The translations under genes were made by a program, and so were the position numbers. Below the pieces are notes generated by a model that saw only the letters and a list, made by a program, of their open reading frames with translations, searched no databases and was not told the DNA's origin. 64,000 nucleotides of DNA from JBOHSA01 sp050732995 (lineage in GTDB: Bacteria > Gemmatimonadota > Gemmatimonadetes > Gemmatimonadales > GWC2-71-9): NCBI GenBank assembly GCA_050732995.1, contig JBOHSA010000095.1, positions 1-64,000 on the forward strand. Direction: 5' to 3'. How positions within the stretch are numbered: position 1 is the stretch's first letter; the number at the start of each line of letters is the position of its first letter. Of this stretch, positions 1-8,900 are shown piece by piece.

Positions 1-648
1 GGCCTGCACCCCGTAAACCCGCAACGCGGGGCGCAGCTCGCGCGCCGCGACAAGGGCGCCGACCGCCTGGGACCCGCCGCCCACGGCGACCACGAGCGCG
101 TCCAGTGCCGGCTCGTCGCGCAGCAGCTCCAGCGTCAGGGTTGCCGCGCCCGCGATCACCCGCGGGTCGTTCGTCGAGTGCGCGAGGGCGAGCCCGCGCT
201 CGCGCCCGAGGCGCGCCGCGACCTGAGCGGCCTCGTCGTAGTCCCGGCCCTGGATCACGAGCGTGGCGCCCAAGGCCCGTAGCGCCTCGTTCTTCTCGGG
301 GTTGTTGCCTTCCGGGACGCATACCGTCACCGGACACCCCAGCAGCGCGCCGGCGTAGGCAAGCCCGAGCCCGTGGTTGCCCCGCGTCGCCGCCACGAGC
401 CCGCGCCGGCGCTCCGCGTCGTCCAGCGTGGTCACGAGCGCCAGCCCGTTGCGCACCTTGAAGGCGTTGGTCGGCTGGAAGTTCTCGTGCTTCACCGACA
501 CGCGGATCGCACCGCCCACGGCCGCGTCGAGCGCGCCGTAGCGCCGCAGCGGCGTGGGTGGGAGGAACGGCCGGATCCGGCGCTCGGCGTCGAGCACGTC
601 CGCGAACCGGATCGGCCAGGGATCCGACGCCGGCGCCGCTTGAGTCAC
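1..648 (-). CDS. PLP-dependent threonine/serine dehydratase family, 3' end cut by window
   Basis: Fold-type II PLP enzyme of the threonine dehydratase / serine racemase family, which deaminates beta-hydroxy amino acids. The reading frame runs off the window after 216 codons (the family is usually about 310-400 residues), so the C-terminus is missing. Start is a GTG with AGAAGG just upstream; the nearby ATG is followed at once by a stop. The motif PTNAFKVRNG places the Schiff-base lysine at about residue 64, and a phosphate-binding loop GGGSQ lies near residue 190. The usual family motif is T-G-S/A-F-K-x-R-G; here N replaces the G and RNG replaces RGG, so the exact substrate is uncertain. It lies 148 bp downstream of the NRAMP gene on the same strand. 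Confidence 0.85.
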   Translation of the reverse strand, partial: MTQAAPASDPWPIRFADVLDAERRIRPFLPPTPLRRYGALDAAVGGAIRVSVKHENFQPTNAFKVRNGLALVTTLDDAERRRGLVAATRGNHGLGLAYAGALLGCPVTVCVPEGNNPEKNEALRALGATLVIQGRDYDEAAQVAARLGRERGLALAHSTNDPRVIAGAATLTLELLRDEPALDALVVAVGGGSQAVGALVAARELRPALRVYGVQA

Positions 649-796
649 ATGCCCTTCTCGTCCGCCGACGGCCCGTCCAGCGCCGGAACCGGGAGGTCGG
701 GGAGCAGCGATTGGCCGAGCGACATGCGGGCTCCGTGCAGTGGGCGTCGCCGGGCAACGTAGCGCGCGCGCGCGCGGCGGCAAGGGCGGGTCGCGT

Positions 797-2098
797 CTAG
801 CCGAGGATTTTCCGCAGGCTTTGGGCCGCCTCGCCCCAGCCCAGATAGGCGAACACCGCGAGCGTCGTGAGCAGAACCAGGTTCGTCACCCAGCCGTTCC
901 TGAAGTCGCGGCCCACCCACGCGGTGCGCGTGTTCATGATGAGCAGCGTGAGCGCGAGCAGCGGCATGAAAAACGCTCCGAACACCGCGTACAGCAGCTG
1001 CGCCCGCTCGAGCGGCGCCCACAGGAGGACGAGCGGCGCAGTGGAGAGAAACACGAGGAAGCCCCGGTAGGGGACGCTCGCGGAGAGCTCGGCGGCGGGC
1101 CCAGGCGTGGCGCGGCTGCGGGACAACGCTACGAAATCGGCGAACAAGTACGGGATGCCCTGCCACACACCCAGCAGGCTCGAGAACACCGCACCCCAGA
1201 ACCCGAGCAGAAAAATCCAGCGACCGGGAGCGCCGAGCGGGATGGCGAGCTGGTCGGCGAGCTCCAGGGCCGCCGTGGGCCCCTGGCGCAGCGTGACGCG
1301 CGAGCCGATCACGATCATGGCCATGCCGAACAGCGCCGTCAGGGCGTAGGCGCCGGCGAGATCGATGCGACAGTCGAAAGCGCCGCGCGCCCCGCTGCGC
1401 CCTCTCTCCCGAATCCAGTAGCCGTAGGAGAGCAGCGTCACCGTTCCGCCCACGCCGCCCAGCACGCCAAGCGCGTACACGGTTCCGCCGGCGGGGATGC
1501 GGGGGGCGAACAGGCCGTCGAGCAGCGCCGCCCAATCGGGGTGGAGCAGGGGGGCGGTGAGGACCACGCCCGCCACCATCAGCACCACACACACCGCCAT
1601 CACGCGCTCGAACAGCCGGAACCCACCGCGCCAGACGAGCAGCCCGCCGACGACGGAGTGCGCGATGCCCCACGCGATCTTGGAGGCATCGGGATCATGC
1701 GCCAGCGGCAGCAACCCCGTGCCGGCGACGCCGCACGCGCTGGCGAGCGCGCCGGCCGTGAAGAACCCCCAGGGCAGCAGGTAGACGAGAAACGCCCACT
1801 GGGCCCAGCGTCCCAGGTGTGCGACCCACCCCTCGACGAGCGTCGTGCCGGTCGCCATCTGCCACCGGGCGATCCCTTCGTTCAGGAACCACTTCAGCAG
1901 GGCCCCGATCCACGCGGCCCAGAGCAACGCGAGACCGTGGCGTGATCCCGCCAGGCTCGCCGTGAGGAGGTCACCGGCTCCGACGCCCGTGGCGGCGATC
2001 AGCATGCCCGGCGCGAACAGGGCGAGCCGGGGGAACCGGGGTGGGGTCCGGGCGGGGAGGGAGGGGGGGGAGGGGGGGGAGGGGGGGGAGGGTTGCAC
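797..2098 (-). CDS. NRAMP-like divalent metal transporter, divergent subgroup
   Basis: Inner-membrane carrier of the NRAMP/SLC11 fold, about 11 hydrophobic segments over 433 residues. The first transmembrane helix has GVGAGD (about residues 38-43) where classical Mn/Fe NRAMPs carry DPGN, and the helix-6 MPH motif is not obvious. It therefore belongs with divergent NRAMP-related transporters whose substrate (Mg, Al or another ion) cannot be read from sequence. The start is a GTG placed inside a G-rich repeat that encodes an N-terminal Ser-Pro-Pro repeat. The true start may lie slightly downstream, but little room remains before helix 1. Unlinked to recognisable metal regulators. Confidence 0.8.
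   Translation of the reverse strand: MQPSPPSPPSPPSLPARTPPRFPRLALFAPGMLIAATGVGAGDLLTASLAGSRHGLALLWAAWIGALLKWFLNEGIARWQMATGTTLVEGWVAHLGRWAQWAFLVYLLPWGFFTAGALASACGVAGTGLLPLAHDPDASKIAWGIAHSVVGGLLVWRGGFRLFERVMAVCVVLMVAGVVLTAPLLHPDWAALLDGLFAPRIPAGGTVYALGVLGGVGGTVTLLSYGYWIRERGRSGARGAFDCRIDLAGAYALTALFGMAMIVIGSRVTLRQGPTAALELADQLAIPLGAPGRWIFLLGFWGAVFSSLLGVWQGIPYLFADFVALSRSRATPGPAAELSASVPYRGFLVFLSTAPLVLLWAPLERAQLLYAVFGAFFMPLLALTLLIMNTRTAWVGRDFRNGWVTNLVLLTTLAVFAYLGWGEAAQSLRKILG
2063..2093. repeat. In-frame G-rich 9-nt tandem repeat at NRAMP N-terminus
   Basis: About three copies of an A-G8 nonamer on the plus strand. On the minus strand it encodes Ser-Pro-Pro repeats at the start of the transporter. Whole-unit changes keep the frame, but slippage inside a G8 run would not. 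The tract can form G-quadruplex structure. Confidence 0.85.
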
Positions 2099-2181
2099 GG
2101 AAGCGGTGCGGGCCGAATCTCCCGCCCGCCCCCAGCGCTGTCAACCGGGCGGGCCTAGCCACGCCACACCGCCCGTGTCAT

Positions 2182-2727
2182 ATGGATCAGCCGTGCCCGA
2201 CACTCACTCACGACCCCGCTGAGGCCGAGATGCTGCGCCCCGACCTGGAAAAGGAGCTCGAGCGCCTGCACCCCGCCGCCTTCGGTTGGGCGCTGAGCTG
2301 CTGCGCCGGGGATCGCCGGGTGGCCGAGGACGCGCTCCAGGCGAGCTACCTCAAGATCCTGGATGGCCGGGCGCGGTTCGACGGCCGCTCGAGCTTCCGG
2401 ACCTGGGTGTTCGGCGTCGTGCGGCGGACGGCGGCCGAAGAGCGGCGGCGCGCCCGCATCCGATGGTGGCTGACGTGGTCCCTGGACAACCCGCCGGACC
2501 CGGAGACCGCCCTGGTGCGCTCGGAGACCACCCGGCAGCTGGCAACGGCGCTCGGCGGCCTGCCGGCCAGGCAGCGCGCGGTGCTCCACCTGGTGTTCTA
2601 CCAGGAGCTCACGATCGCCGAGGCAGCCGCCGTGCTGGGTGTGGCGCTCGGCACGGCCCGGACCCACTACGAGCGCGGCAAGGCCGCGCTGCGACGGCTG
2701 TTGGTCGCGGAGGAGGACCCGACATGA
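2182..2727 (+). CDS. ECF-type RNA polymerase sigma factor
   Basis: Sigma-70 family, extracytoplasmic-function type, 181 residues from ATG 2182, or 165 from ATG 2230 if the shorter start is used. A region-2 core (AEDALQASYLKIL and the FRTWVFGVVRR segment) precedes a short linker. Region 4 begins LPARQRAVLHLVFY and contains the helix-turn-helix TIAEAAAVLGVALGTARTH. No clear ribosome-binding site supports 2182; GAGG lies before 2230. The reading frame is open further upstream into G-rich repeat sequence, but that part looks non-coding. The stop overlaps the next gene's ATG (ATGA), so the two are translationally coupled, as is usual for sigma/anti-sigma pairs. Confidence 0.87.
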   Translation: MDQPCPTLTHDPAEAEMLRPDLEKELERLHPAAFGWALSCCAGDRRVAEDALQASYLKILDGRARFDGRSSFRTWVFGVVRRTAAEERRRARIRWWLTWSLDNPPDPETALVRSETTRQLATALGGLPARQRAVLHLVFYQELTIAEAAAVLGVALGTARTHYERGKAALRRLLVAEEDPT

Positions 2728-3074
2728 ACGAGGCGCGTGAGCGGGAGCTGCGCGACCGGTTCGAGCGCCTGCGGCGCGAGGAGGCCGACCGCGTGCCCGC
2801 GTTCCGCGCCGTGCTCGCGGCTGCGGAGCGGCGCCGCGCCGGGCGTCCGCCCGCGCGATTCCGCCTGGCGCTCGGCGTGATCGCCCTCGCGGCCGGGGTG
2901 GTCGCGGTCGTGGTGGGGGTGAGGCTGTTCCGGGCACCCGCCACGCCTGTGGATCTCGCCGCGACCCGCTGGCGCGGCCCCACCGACTTTCTGCTGCGGC
3001 TGCCGGGCCACGAGCTGCTGGGCACGGTCCCGCGGCTCAGCACCATGTACACCGACTGGAGGAATCCGTTATGA
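2724..3074 (+). CDS. Small single-pass membrane protein, putative anti-sigma factor
   Basis: A 116-residue protein with an arginine- and glutamate-rich cytoplasmic N-terminus (residues 1-45), one transmembrane helix (about 49-67) and a short outer tail. Position and topology fit an anti-sigma factor that holds the upstream ECF sigma at the membrane. It has no zinc-binding H-x3-C-x2-C motif, so it is not a classical ZAS anti-sigma. Start ATG has GGAGG at ideal spacing and overlaps the sigma stop; its own stop overlaps the next ATG. The role is inferred from context only. Confidence 0.65.
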   Translation: MNEARERELRDRFERLRREEADRVPAFRAVLAAAERRRAGRPPARFRLALGVIALAAGVVAVVVGVRLFRAPATPVDLAATRWRGPTDFLLRLPGHELLGTVPRLSTMYTDWRNPL

Positions 3075-3487
3075 GGCACCGTTTCGCGGGAGCGCTCGCC
3101 GTCCTCGCCGCCGTGGCGCCGACCGCCGCGGGGCAGCAGCCGGGAGAGGACCCGCTGGCCCGGCTCCTGTTTCCACCGGAGCTCGTGATGCAGCGCCGGG
3201 CCGACATCGGGCTCCAGCCGGAGCAGCGCGCCACGATTACCAAGGCGATTCAGGACTTCCAGACGAAAGTCGTGGACCTGCAATGGCGGATTCAGGAGCA
3301 GTCGCAGAAGCTCGCCGGGCTGCTCGGCAAACCGTCGGTCGATCCGGCGGCGGCGCTGGCCCAGGTGGACGAAGTGCTGAGCGTCGAGCGCGAGATGAAG
3401 CGTGCACACATGACGCTGCTCATCCAGATCAAGAACACGCTGACGCCCGAGCAACAAGCGAAGCTGGCCGCGGCGCGCGGCCCCTGA
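3071..3487 (+). CDS. Spy/CpxP-like periplasmic protein with LTxxQ motif
   Basis: A 138-residue secreted protein: signal peptide ending near residue 21 (TAAGQQ), then a helical, glutamine- and charge-rich body with the LTPEQQAKL motif near the C-terminus that typifies the Spy/CpxP/ZraP family of periplasmic chaperones and stress sensors. The start overlaps the stop of the membrane protein (ATGA). The three genes form an operon: sigma, presumed anti-sigma and a periplasmic stress protein, consistent with an envelope-stress circuit. That circuit is inference from gene order and family. Confidence 0.75.
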   Translation: MRHRFAGALAVLAAVAPTAAGQQPGEDPLARLLFPPELVMQRRADIGLQPEQRATITKAIQDFQTKVVDLQWRIQEQSQKLAGLLGKPSVDPAAALAQVDEVLSVEREMKRAHMTLLIQIKNTLTPEQQAKLAAARGP

Positions 3488-3551
3488 GGCGGCGCTAGTG
3501 CGCGGCGTCCCCGGCGCGTAGCATATCGGTGGCCCTTTTCCCGGGACGCTC

Positions 3552-4919
3552 GTGCCGCCCCACGCTTCTCCCGAGCTGCGTCGCTCCCTCGGCTTCCTGC
3601 GCGCCACGGCCATGGTGGTGGGCACGATCATCGGGGCGTCGATTTTCGTGCAGCCGTCGGTGGTGACCGGCGCCGTGCCCTCGGTGACGGGTGGGATGCT
3701 GGTGTGGCTCGTGGCGGGTCTGTTGACACTGTGCGGCGCCCTGATCACCGCCGAGCTGGCCGCGGCGTACCCGGAGGCGGGCGGCGTCTACGCCTTCCTC
3801 CGCTCGGCCTACTCGCCCGCGGCGGGCTTCCTGTGGGCGTGGGCGATGTTCTGGACGATGCACTCCGGCATCATTGCCGCGCTCGCCGTGGTGTTCGCGC
3901 GTTACGTGGGGTATTTCGCGCCGCTCGGCGACGCGGGTATCCGCGCCGTCGCGATCGTCGCCATTCTCGGTCTCTCGGCCATCAACTACTTGGGCGTCGC
4001 GCTCGGGAGCGGCCTCCAGGCCGCCGTGACCCTCGGTAAGGTCGCCGGGGTCGTCGCCATCCTCGTCGTGGGGTTCTGGCTGGGCGCGGATCTCCCCAGC
4101 CACTTCGTCACCGCATCCGCCTCGGGCGTCCGGGGCCATGGACTCAGCGGGTTCGCCACCGGCGTCGCCGCCGGCCTGTTCGCCTACGGCGGCTGGCATA
4201 TGGTGACCTACACCGCCGAGGAGACGCGGGACCCGGAGCGCACGCTGCCGCGCGCTCTGCTCGTCGGCACGCTGATCGTCACCGCGGCGTATGTGGCGCT
4301 GAACGTCGTCTACCTCTACATCCTGCCGCTCGACCGGGTGATGGCGTCCGACCGGGTCGCCGCCGAGGCCGCGGACGCGCTGCTCGGCGGGCGGGGGTTG
4401 GGGGGGGGTGGCGCGGCGATCTCGGCGCTCGTCATCGGCTCGACCTTCGGCGCGCTCTCGGGGATCGTGCTCACCGGGCCGCGCGTCTACTTCGCGCTGG
4501 CCCGGGATGGGCTGATCTTTCCTTGGGTCGGGGCGGTGCATCCGACGTTTCGGACGCCGCACCGTGCGATCGCGCTCCAGGCCGTCTGGTCCGCCGTGCT
4601 TGTGGCGACCGGCACCTACCGGGCTCTGTTCACGCGCGTCGTCTACACCGAGTGGATCTTCTTCGCGGCGATGGCGGTGGGCCTGCTGCTGCTGCGGCGG
4701 CGCGCCGGGTACGCGCCGGCGTATCGCCTCCGCGGCGGTCCCGTGGTCCCGTTGACGTTCGCCGTTGCCGCCGTCCTCGTCGCCGGGAGCCAGATCGTGA
4801 CCGATCCTCGGAGCAGCGCGATCGGCCTCCTCCTCGTGCTCGCGGGGCTGCCCGTGTACGCCGTCTGGGTGCGGGGACGAGCGGGTGACCGCGTCCGCCA
4901 GGGAGTAAACCCAACATGA
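3552..4919 (+). CDS. APC superfamily amino acid permease
   Basis: Inner-membrane amino acid/polyamine/organocation permease, 455 residues with about 12 transmembrane segments. The helix-1 region GTIIGASIFVQP matches the APC unwound substrate-binding segment (consensus G-x-I-I-G-x-G-I-F). GTG start. A poly-G run near 4400 encodes a glycine-rich loop (GLGGGG) at about residue 285. The stop overlaps the ATG of the downstream amidohydrolase by four bases, so the two are cotranslated. This suggests uptake of an amino acid or aromatic metabolite that the amidohydrolase then processes. The substrate cannot be told from sequence. Confidence 0.85.
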   Translation: MPPHASPELRRSLGFLRATAMVVGTIIGASIFVQPSVVTGAVPSVTGGMLVWLVAGLLTLCGALITAELAAAYPEAGGVYAFLRSAYSPAAGFLWAWAMFWTMHSGIIAALAVVFARYVGYFAPLGDAGIRAVAIVAILGLSAINYLGVALGSGLQAAVTLGKVAGVVAILVVGFWLGADLPSHFVTASASGVRGHGLSGFATGVAAGLFAYGGWHMVTYTAEETRDPERTLPRALLVGTLIVTAAYVALNVVYLYILPLDRVMASDRVAAEAADALLGGRGLGGGGAAISALVIGSTFGALSGIVLTGPRVYFALARDGLIFPWVGAVHPTFRTPHRAIALQAVWSAVLVATGTYRALFTRVVYTEWIFFAAMAVGLLLLRRRAGYAPAYRLRGGPVVPLTFAVAAVLVAGSQIVTDPRSSAIGLLLVLAGLPVYAVWVRGRAGDRVRQGVNPT

Positions 4920-5896
4920 GGATCATCGACTTCCACAATCACTACTACCCCCCCGCGTACCTCAAGGCGCTGCGGGCCGGCCCCACGACGGTGAAAGTGT
5001 GGACCGACGGGGACCAGAATCCCGTCTTGGGCTACCCGGGTGACTACAACGTGGTGGTGCGCGGGCACCGCGACATCGCCTATCGGGAGGCGGTCCTGGA
5101 ACGCGAGGGCGTGGCCATGCAGGTCCTCACCTTCACGACGCCCGGGACGCACGTGGAGGCGCCCGTGCGGGCCGTAGCGCTCGCCCGCCTGGTGAACGAC
5201 GCCTTCGCGGCGGTGGTGCACGCGCGGGCCGCCCGGTTTGCGGCCTTGGCGACTTTGCCGCTGAACGATGCCGCCGCGGCGGCGGCCGAGCTGGAGCGTG
5301 CCGTCACGGAACTGAAGTTCCGGGGCGCGATGCTCTTCAGCAACGTCAACGGCGTGGCCCTGGCCGACGACCGCTACCGGCCGCTGTATGAAATCGCGGA
5401 CGCGCTCGGCGCCGTGCTGTACATCCATCCGACCCACCCCGTCGGCGTGGAAGCGATGACCGAATACTGGCTCATGCCCCTGGTCGGGTTCCTGTTCGAT
5501 ACCACGCTCGCCGCGGCGCAGCTCGTCTTCAGCGGCGTCGTCGCGCGCTACCCGCGGATCCGCTGGGTCCTGGGGCACCTGGGTGGCGCCATTCCGTATC
5601 TCGCCGAGCGGCTCGATCGCGGCTATGAGGCGTTCCCCGAGTGCCGGGTGCACATCCAGCGGCCGCCGAGCGCGTATCTGAAGGAGTTCTACTACGACAC
5701 GGTGAATTTCGACCCTGCGGCGCTGCGACTCGCGCTCGCGTTCGCCGGCCCGCGCCACATCCTGGCGGGGAGCGACTACCCGCACCGGATCGGCAGTCTC
5801 ACCGCGATGCGGGAGAGTCTCGAGCACCTCGATCTACCGGCAGCGGACCACGCCCTGGTGCTGGGTGGCAACGCCGCGCGGCTGCTGGGCGACTGA
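4916..5896 (+). CDS. ACMSD-type amidohydrolase / decarboxylase family protein
   Basis: Cytoplasmic metal-dependent TIM-barrel enzyme of the amidohydrolase-2 family (ACMSD, gamma-resorcylate decarboxylase and related enzymes), 326 residues, full length. Metal-ligand signatures are visible in order: HNH at residues 7-9, YIHPTHP near 180, LGHLGG near 223 and the catalytic aspartate in GSDYPH near 290. ATGA overlap with the permease gene. Members decarboxylate or hydrolyse aromatic and muconate-type acids; the reaction here is not assignable. A GC-rich hairpin follows the stop. Confidence 0.85.
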   Translation: MRIIDFHNHYYPPAYLKALRAGPTTVKVWTDGDQNPVLGYPGDYNVVVRGHRDIAYREAVLEREGVAMQVLTFTTPGTHVEAPVRAVALARLVNDAFAAVVHARAARFAALATLPLNDAAAAAAELERAVTELKFRGAMLFSNVNGVALADDRYRPLYEIADALGAVLYIHPTHPVGVEAMTEYWLMPLVGFLFDTTLAAAQLVFSGVVARYPRIRWVLGHLGGAIPYLAERLDRGYEAFPECRVHIQRPPSAYLKEFYYDTVNFDPAALRLALAFAGPRHILAGSDYPHRIGSLTAMRESLEHLDLPAADHALVLGGNAARLLGD

Positions 5897-5902
5897 CGTC
5901 CA

Positions 5903-5932
5903 GCGACCCCCCGGCGTGCACCCGGGGGTCGC
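5903..5932 (+). terminator. GC hairpin between convergent genes, likely terminator
   Basis: Inverted repeat GCGACCCCC / GGGGGTCGC with a short loop, just after the amidohydrolase stop and before the convergent BNR-propeller gene. No T-run follows, so it is either a weak or bidirectional terminator or only an RNA hairpin. Confidence 0.5.
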
Positions 5933-5957
5933 GGTTCCGCTGGAGTCGCCTGCGGGC

Positions 5958-8900
5958 TCAGTGCCCGGCGTCGTCCTCGAAGGGGAACGCCAGCACGCCG
6001 GTGCTGCCGATGCGATCGACGCGGAGCACGCGGCTGAGCGTCTTGCCGTCTACCGTGATGCTGACGAGGTAGTCGCCGCTGGCGACGGTAGCCGCGCCGC
6101 CGCCGAGTCCGCCGAACCCGCCACCGCCGCCGCCAGCTGCGCGGCCGAACGTTTGGGCGACGAACCCCAGGGCGCCGAACCCGCCACCCCCGCCCCCACC
6201 CCCGCCGCCCTGACCGGGGCGGCGCAGCAGGTTGCCGAGCTGGCCAAGGAAGCCCGGGTCGGGGGCGGTTTCGGCGCCTGCGCCGCCCTCCGGCGCGGCG
6301 GCGCCTGGTGCACCGGGCGCGCCCGGAGCGCGCGGAGTCGTTTCACCGGGGCGCTCCACGAACCGCCCGGCCGCGCCGGCACCAGCCCCGCCGCCGCCCC
6401 CGCCGCCGCCCCCACCCCCGAAGCCGAAGCGCTGGGCGAGACCCTGAATGTCACCGGCGAGCAGCGCGGTCTTGATCGGATCGAGCATCTGCTGGTTCTG
6501 CCCGGCCTTGGCGAGCGAGTCGAACACGACGTTGATGCGGGCGACGAGCCATACGCTGTCCCGCTTCTGCGACGGCGACAAGGCCACGGGCGGCGGCTGG
6601 CGCCCCTGGAAATTCCACGTGACGCGGTGCAGCCCGGGACCGCCGGGGCCCTGGAGGGTGCGGATCGTGTCGCCGGTCACGTCGCTGATCACGACGCGGG
6701 TGCGGCTGCGCCGGTCGCCCGTGGTCAGGCGGTACCCGATTTCGGCGCCGTACGACGGGCTGGGCGAGCGGAACGCCTTGTGGCCGGGGCTGCCGCCGCC
6801 GAGCGGGGACTGCCCGTACTGGTAAGCCGTCTTCGGTTGAAAGAGGTAGGCCGTGGCGGCGAGCACACTGTCGGTGAGCTGCTGCAGCGGCGCGATGTCC
6901 ACGATCCAGATCGCGCGGCCGTGCGTGCCGGCGATCAGCTCCCGGTCGCGGGGGTGAATCTTCAGGTCGTGCACCGGCACCGTCGGCAGGCCCGTCATGA
7001 ACTTCTGCCACGAGGCGCCCCGGGTCAACGACACGTAGGCCCCGACGTCCGTCCCCACGAACAGCAGATTCCGGTTGGTCGGGTCCTCGCGGAGCACGTG
7101 GACGTAGTCCGGGCCCCCCTTCGGGAGGTTGTTCGTGATGGACCGGAACGTCTTCCCGAAGTCGGTCGTCACGTACACGTAAGGCGTGAAGTCATTGGTC
7201 CGGTGGCCGTCGAACGTCACGTAGACGGTGGCCGTGTCGAACCGCGACGGCTCGATCCGGCTCACGTAAGTGCCCGCCGGCACGCCGGGGAAGCGGCCCG
7301 TGAGATTTTCCCACGTGCCGCCGTCGTTCCGCGTCAGCCAGACGTTGCCGTCGTCCGTGCCGGCGAACAGCAGGCCGGGCCGGATCGGGGACTCGGCGAG
7401 GGAGACGATGGTGCAGTGCGTTTCGGCCCCCGTGATGTCTGGAGTGATGCCGCCCGTCGCGCGCGTGCTGACGCGGATCTTCATCGTGTCGCGGGTCGTC
7501 AAGTCCGCGGAGATCGGGTACAGCTCCTCGCCGCGCTTGGTGGACTTCATCACCTTGTTCGCCCCGGCGTAGAAGATCTCCGGGTTGTGAGCCGAGATGA
7601 GGAATGGCGTGTTCCAGTTCCAGCGCAAGGCGCTGTCGACCGAGTCGGAGCGCTGGCGCGCGCGCAGCGCCTGGATGCGGCGCCTTTGGGCCGCGGTCTC
7701 CGGTCGCGCGGTGTCGGGGCGCTCGATGACCACTGAGTCCTCGAACAGCTGGTAGCGCGGCCGCCAGTTCGGCTTCTGGAGCTGGACGCGGTCGCCGGTC
7801 GCGAAGTTCAACCGCGACATGTTCCCGCCCTGCGACTCGACGTAGATGATGTTCGGGTCGGTCGGGTCCTGCGCCGTATAGAAGCCGTCCCCTCCGCCGA
7901 CGGTCGTCCAGTCGGCGTTGGTGATGTCGCCCTGGCGGCGGCGCGAGGGCCCGCACCAGGAGCCGTTGTCCTGGAGCCCGCCGCACACCCGGTAGGGGAA
8001 CGCCATGTCGAAGCTGACGATGTACAACTGGCCCAAAGCGAAGGTGTTGAGGAAGTCGTAGTTCCCGCCCTGGTCCCACGTCTGGGCGATCCCGCCGTCG
8101 TTCCCGACGATGATGTGGCTCGGGTCGGCCGGGTCGATCCACATCGCATGGTGGTCGACGTGAATCCCCACGGTCGCGTTCCCGACCGTTTTGCCGCCGT
8201 CAGTGGAGAAGTTGACGGGCGTCGACGACCAGTAGACGCGGTTCGGGTCCTTCGGGTCCACGCGCACTTGCGAGTAATAGAAGGGCCGGACGTTGTTGCC
8301 GTTGGTTTTCTCCCACGTCGCGCCGCCATCGGCCGAGCGATACAGGCCCGAGGGACGGGTCTGCGCGGGCTTGCCGGCGGTGGGCCGGGGGTTGGGCGTG
8401 GTGTCGGCCTCGACCATCAGATAGATGACCTTCGGGTCGGAGGGCGCGATGGCGATGCCGATCCGGCCCCGGGTGGTCTCGGGGAGGCCGCCGCCTTTCC
8501 CTTCGGTCCAGGTGCGGCCACCGTCGGTGGTTTTCCACAGGGCGCTGCCGGGGCCGCCGCTCTTCAGGAAGTACGGCCCGCGCACGCGCTCCCAGCTCGC
8601 GGCGAACAGCACCTCGGGGTTCGCGGGATCCATCGCGACGTCCACGAAGCCGGCGCGCTCGGAGACGAACTTCACGCGCTGCCAGGTCTGCCCCCCGTCG
8701 GTGGTCTTGTAGAGCCCGCGCTCGGGGTTCGCGGCCCAGGGCTGCCCCAGGGCGGCGACGTAGACGATGCTGGGATTGGTCGGATGGACGACGATGCGCC
8801 CGATCGCGCCGGAGCGCTCGAGGCCCATGAGCTTCCAGCTGAGCCCGCCGTCGGTGGACTTGTAGATGCCACAGCCGGGGGAGATCGTGTTGCGCGAGTC

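Noticed and set aside
645..1673. Long minus-strand open frame overlapping the NRAMP gene
   Set aside because: Arg/His-rich composition with no family motif; it is an alternative-frame shadow of the transporter in very GC-rich DNA.
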